Assembly: GCA_011065225.1 (NCBI GenBank)
Contig: JAAKFC010000044.1
Location: forward strand, 1-9,148
Direction: 5' to 3'
Length of the DNA: 9,148 nt
Source: Chlamydiota bacterium
GTDB taxonomy: Bacteria; Chlamydiota; Chlamydiia; Chlamydiales; Rhabdochlamydiaceae
A model generated the notes under the pieces. It saw only the letters and a list, made by a program, of their open reading frames with translations, did not search any database and was not told where the DNA came from. Shown piece after piece: positions 5,683 through 9,148 of this stretch. How positions within the stretch are numbered: position 1 is the first letter of the stretch; every line of letters starts with the position of its first letter. Position numbers and translations under genes: made by a program.

Positions 5683-7518
5683 ATGTCGATTCTTTTTATT
5701 AATAAAAACCAAACAATACTTCAACAGAATATAGATTCTACAATCGAAGATAATACATCAAAAATCGAAATACAAGAAGATCTTCACAGAAAAATTCAAC
5801 CTTTTGTTTGTAAATATGATCTTTCTGGTCGATTTGATTTGGCATCTCTTTTGTGTTTAGAATTCTTCAACAAGCTTCTAAACATTCCTTTGAAAAGCAA
5901 AAGCAAAAAAATGATTGCTGAGCCGGGATTCGACATGCTTGAATCACAATTTTTCCCAATCTTTAGTAAATTACTCATTAGCTTAAAAATTGAGGAACAA
6001 AGAGACCTTTCCCTCAAGCAAGAATCTTATACAAATAAAAAACTTTCTTCTGAATTGAAAGAACGGTTGAAGAATATGAAAACTCAAAAAACTTTCCATC
6101 TCGCAAGCTATCAGAATAAAGCTAAATTTGAGGAAGCCGAAGGGATCTTGCAACTACTTATCGAGATTCTAAATGAAGATAACGCGTTTGAAATTTTGGA
6201 ACAAAAAAGTCTTCAGCTTACTGTTCATTTATCTAAATCTGATGACAAAAAGAAACAACTCGAGCAGTTAAAGCGATATAGTAAATTCATCACTCATCTT
6301 ATTTCACGCCAGGAGTTTAACAAATTTTCTAAACTTTATTTAACATTAATAATAAATCAACACTCCACGCTAGCTAGTCTTCAAACCACCTCTCAACCAA
6401 ATAAAATTAAAACAGCTTACCAGGACATTGCTAGTAACACTATGACGATGTCACAACATATGTATACTGAAATACAACAAGAGGATCAAAGGAAAGAAGA
6501 AGAACAAAGTTTTGATTTGCAAGTTAAAGAAGCCATTTTGATTTTCATTTTAGATTTTAGTAAGCGCAAAATGCAAGTACTCGAGCAAATCTTTTTACAA
6601 GAGAAACCCGGCTATCGATCTTCAACAGAATTGAGCGAAAAATTTTTCAGTTTATTGCAAAGATATGCGAAGAAATTGGATTCCAAAAAAGTCACAAAAA
6701 ATCCCAAATGGGAAAATTTTGAAGAAGCCATCAACAACATTGAAACTTCTTTGGATATAATCGAAAATGGACTGACTGGCTCTCTCTCCCCTAATTTTTG
6801 GGAAAAAGAAGTCCTCAATCACGATTCATTTACAATGACGAATATTTTTATACAACTCTGGCCCTCATTATTACAATTAGAAGGATTTTACAAAGCATTT
6901 GAAGTTATGCCAGAACATCTTAAAAAAGAACTAGAAAGTCTGATTTCAAAAGTAAATGCAGAAGATTGTGAAGATGCTGCAGCTTATCTTGTGAAGAGAT
7001 TGTCTTCTCATCGGGTTTTCATCTTGATTGCCGCCCTTTTTCACATAGATAATCTTATAGAGTTGTCTTATCTTGATAAAGGGAACTTAGACGCGCCTGA
7101 TGCAATCAAAAACTTTTTTCATTGGCTTGATAAATTACAAGAAAATGCGCAGGAAACATCAAAGCAAGCAAAGAAAAAAGAAGAAATAATCTCAATTTGT
7201 TTGGCACCGAAAAAGAAGGAAGAAATCGAGGAGCCTACGAATTCTAATGATGCAATAATTCAAGAAAATGTCTCTGAATCGAAAGAAGAAGAACTGCCTG
7301 CAAATCCAGTTCATGAGAAATCTCCACATCACAGCATGAAACCGCGAAAATTTAAACAACTCTTAAATGATCTAGGTTTTTCATTCAAAAGACAAAAAGG
7401 CTCACATCAACTTTACGAAGATACAAATGGAAGACATATTTTATATACGCCCCATAGAGAAAGACGGGGATTTAAACCTGGTACTTTTTATGCAATGATA
7501 GATTCCGTCAAGGTGTAG
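5683..7518 (+). CDS. Large helical protein with C-terminal HicA-like domain, copy 2
   Basis: The 611-aa product is a full-length paralogue of copy 1; by hand I count about 133 differing residues and one single-residue gap, roughly 78% identity. Blocks unchanged between the copies include residues 45-76 (YDLSGRFDLASL onward), the EDCEDAAAYLVKRLSSHRVF block near 427-448 of copy 1, and the first 29 residues of the HicA-like part with its Gly-Ser-His (His575 here). Differences cluster at about 105-130, 210-270 and 345-400. The Lys/Glu linker is kept in character but not in exact sequence. Both copies are intact, without frameshift or early stop, which argues that both are in use. As with copy 1, no HicB partner is adjacent and the N-terminal module is unrecognised. 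Start: ATG 7 bases after TTAGG. Confidence 0.82.
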   Translation: MSILFINKNQTILQQNIDSTIEDNTSKIEIQEDLHRKIQPFVCKYDLSGRFDLASLLCLEFFNKLLNIPLKSKSKKMIAEPGFDMLESQFFPIFSKLLISLKIEEQRDLSLKQESYTNKKLSSELKERLKNMKTQKTFHLASYQNKAKFEEAEGILQLLIEILNEDNAFEILEQKSLQLTVHLSKSDDKKKQLEQLKRYSKFITHLISRQEFNKFSKLYLTLIINQHSTLASLQTTSQPNKIKTAYQDIASNTMTMSQHMYTEIQQEDQRKEEEQSFDLQVKEAILIFILDFSKRKMQVLEQIFLQEKPGYRSSTELSEKFFSLLQRYAKKLDSKKVTKNPKWENFEEAINNIETSLDIIENGLTGSLSPNFWEKEVLNHDSFTMTNIFIQLWPSLLQLEGFYKAFEVMPEHLKKELESLISKVNAEDCEDAAAYLVKRLSSHRVFILIAALFHIDNLIELSYLDKGNLDAPDAIKNFFHWLDKLQENAQETSKQAKKKEEIISICLAPKKKEEIEEPTNSNDAIIQENVSESKEEELPANPVHEKSPHHSMKPRKFKQLLNDLGFSFKRQKGSHQLYEDTNGRHILYTPHRERRGFKPGTFYAMIDSVKV

Positions 7519-7546
7519 ATTTCAGGTACATCACTCCAAATTCTCA

Positions 7547-7576
7547 TAGACAATTCTTCTCTTTTAGTGCCAATAT
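7547..7576 (+). promoter_or_regulatory. Weak candidate promoter for the sulfatase gene
   Basis: TAGACA (7547-7552) matches the -35 consensus at five of six bases. It is followed after 18 bases by CAATAT, a poor -10 match at three of six. The implied leader of about 19 bases would end in the GAGG ribosome site at 7591-7594. It lies just outside the duplicated unit, so the sulfatase gene would not depend on the paralogue genes. Confidence 0.25.
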
Positions 7577-7601
7577 GAAGAAAAACGTTTGAGGTATTCG
7601 C

Positions 7602-9148
7602 ATGAGATTGACGAGCTTTATTATTTCCATGTTGTGTCTACCGCAGATTCTTTTTTCGGCAGATGCAAAGTTAGAAAAGCCAAATATTATCCTTTTGCTG
7701 ACCGATCAAGAGAGGCATCCGATGCATTGGCCAGCTGGATGGGTGAAAGAACACCTTCCCTCTCAAGAAAGGTTGATGAAACATGGCCTGTCGTATCAGC
7801 GTGCTTATACCTCTGCGAGCATGTGTTCGCCTTCAAGAGCAACTTTATTGACTAGCCAATATTCAACGGTGAATCATGTAGCACTGACACTCGCTTCCTC
7901 TAAAGAGTCTCCCACATTGCCATCGAAAGATGTTTTGACCAATTTAGCGTCGCTGATTCAAGAAAAAACCGATTATGAAGTAGTTTGGAAGGGGAAGTGG
8001 CATTTGAGCTATGCGGTTGATGGGTTGGAGGATTGGTCTGAAAAAGATATTGCCAAAATGAAAAACATTTATGGGCCGCTTGCTTGGAATCCTCCCGATG
8101 CGGGAAATGCTGACCATAGCACTTATATCAGAGATAAAAAATTTGCCCTTTCAACTTTAGGAGGGGGGTATGCGAATAATGATATGCGCTATGTGAGAGG
8201 GATGATTTCCTCAGATAAAAAACAGGTTGATGGCTGGGGAGAGACTATTTTGGATTATCTGGGAAAGGTAGGAGCCCAGGATAAAAAGACGCGCAAGCCT
8301 TTTTGTCTCTTCATCTCTCTTGTGAATCCCCATGATGTTTGGGTTCATCCCATCGGGTGGAAAGAAGCGGGGTATCAGCTGAAAGAATTTGAAAATATGG
8401 GAATTGATTTGCCCAGTAATTTCAAGGATTCCTTGGAGACGAAACCTTCGATCCAGTTGAAAGCCCGAGATGCAATTAATCGCATTGCTCCTTTTAAAAA
8501 CCATAAAGAGCTAGTCGGTTATGTCAATTTCTATGCCTATTTACAGACCCTGGTGGATCGGGAGATCATCGCAATTTTAGATGAATTAGAAAAGTATGAT
8601 CTTTTGGAGGATACGATCATCATCCGAACCTCTGATCATGGAGAGCTGGGGCTTTCGCATGGCATGAGAGAGAAGGCCTATACTGTTTACGAAGAGGAAA
8701 TACATATCCCTCTTATTTTCTCCAATCCGAAGCTTTATCCCACTCCCCTGTTAACCAATGCCTTTTACAGCCATCTAGATTTGATTCCGACGATTTCAGA
8801 GTTGATTGGATTTACTCCTGATCACTCTGACTTTCAAGGGATCAGCCAAACGCCGGTGCTTTTAGGTAAAATGGATGCAGTTCGTGATTCTGCCGTTTTT
8901 GCCTATGATGACGTATATCTCTTACCAGAAGATACTCCTAGTTCCCACATCCGTTGCCTGCGTCATGACAACTGGACTTATGCCGTCTATTTTTCGATCA
9001 ATGGAACGGACTTTGAATACGAGCTCTACGATATAGAAAAAGATCCCGGCCAGCTGAATAATCTCTTATTTGGTAAGGAGGCAATGCAGTACCATCAATT
9101 GGCGAATCATCTCCACAGAAAACTCACTGAGCGTCTCCGCAAGGAAGA
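7602..9148 (+). CDS. Exported type I sulfatase, 3' end cut off by the window
   Basis: The frame is open for 515 codons and runs off the right edge. GAGG lies 7 bases before the ATG. Residues 1-22 form a Sec signal peptide with a cut near Ser-Ala-Asp-Ala, placing the enzyme in the periplasm or outside. The formylglycine-type site is Cys75 in CSPSRATLLT, the Cys-x-Pro-x-Arg signature that a maturation enzyme converts; the second signature is GKWHLS (131-136). Other active-site positions are present: Asp35 in LLLTDQ, His244 in NPHD, Asp345-His346 in TSDHGELG, and Lys358. Asp35 stands alone rather than as Asp-Asp, as also in choline-sulfatase-like members. The ELYDIEKDPGQLNNL segment (474-488) is the usual family ending, so few residues are probably missing. 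The substrate (sulfate ester or, less likely, phosphonate or phosphate ester) cannot be read from this. GC is visibly higher than in the HicA-fusion genes. Confidence 0.93.
   Translation, partial: MRLTSFIISMLCLPQILFSADAKLEKPNIILLLTDQERHPMHWPAGWVKEHLPSQERLMKHGLSYQRAYTSASMCSPSRATLLTSQYSTVNHVALTLASSKESPTLPSKDVLTNLASLIQEKTDYEVVWKGKWHLSYAVDGLEDWSEKDIAKMKNIYGPLAWNPPDAGNADHSTYIRDKKFALSTLGGGYANNDMRYVRGMISSDKKQVDGWGETILDYLGKVGAQDKKTRKPFCLFISLVNPHDVWVHPIGWKEAGYQLKEFENMGIDLPSNFKDSLETKPSIQLKARDAINRIAPFKNHKELVGYVNFYAYLQTLVDREIIAILDELEKYDLLEDTIIIRTSDHGELGLSHGMREKAYTVYEEEIHIPLIFSNPKLYPTPLLTNAFYSHLDLIPTISELIGFTPDHSDFQGISQTPVLLGKMDAVRDSAVFAYDDVYLLPEDTPSSHIRCLRHDNWTYAVYFSINGTDFEYELYDIEKDPGQLNNLLFGKEAMQYHQLANHLHRKLTERLRKE

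Larger units (their letters stand above)
5574..7529 (+). repeat. Tandem duplication, unit 2 (about 1.96 kb)
   Basis: This second unit is colinear with unit 1 from the cyclase remnant through the spacer and the whole paralogue to 11 bases past its stop. The spacer before the gene differs from that of unit 1 by three substitutions and one missing T. Because about 110 bases upstream of the gene were included, copy 2 inherited the same upstream sequences as copy 1, including the weak ribosome site. Confidence 0.85.

Noticed and set aside
7589..7855. Short forward reading frame overlapping the start of the sulfatase gene
   Set aside because: It is in a different frame from the 515-codon sulfatase, which shows all family motifs, a ribosome site and a signal peptide; the short frame encodes nothing recognisable.

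Overview
The window is AT-rich bacterial DNA with ordinary Shine-Dalgarno-led genes and three products that begin with likely Sec signal peptides, so a Gram-negative host is probable. Large lineage-specific paralogues, a plant-type aminotransferase and low GC would suit an amoeba-associated intracellular bacterium (Parachlamydia-like Chlamydiae, or Legionellales). That placement is an inference; no marker gene is present.

Layout. (1) Positions 1-141 hold a structured palindromic element, possibly the tail of something entering from the left. (2) Positions 142-1756 hold three leftward genes: an 89-aa, extraordinarily Trp-rich protein that looks like a stand-alone Lrp/AsnC ligand-binding (RAM-type) domain; a 215-aa exported protein that may have a LURP-one/tubby-like barrel; and a 107-aa protein of unknown function. 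Two exact 29-bp repeats lie on either side of the 89-aa gene and form hairpins downstream of the first two genes. (3) Positions 1899-3671 hold a rightward pair: a plant-type branched-chain amino acid aminotransferase that carries an unexpected signal peptide, then a cyclase/kynurenine-formamidase family metal hydrolase. (4) Positions 3614-7542 are a tandem duplication of a unit of about 1.96 kb. It gives two paralogues of 612 and 611 aa (about 78% identical by hand alignment), each a long, probably helical module, a Lys/Glu-rich linker and a C-terminal HicA-like domain. (5) From 7602 to the right edge runs a nearly complete type I sulfatase with a signal peptide and a Cys-x-Pro-x-Arg site.

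The most unusual content is the HicA-fusion pair. No HicB antitoxin lies beside it. The duplication junctions are readable: a short stretch shared by the 3' end of the cyclase gene and the sequence after the paralogue gene probably recombined, leaving an 18-codon cyclase remnant between the copies and giving copy 2 the same upstream region as copy 1. The HicA core is conserved between the copies at amino-acid level, while much of the N-terminal module has changed at close to neutral nonsynonymous rates. No rRNA, tRNA, CRISPR array or transposase was seen.
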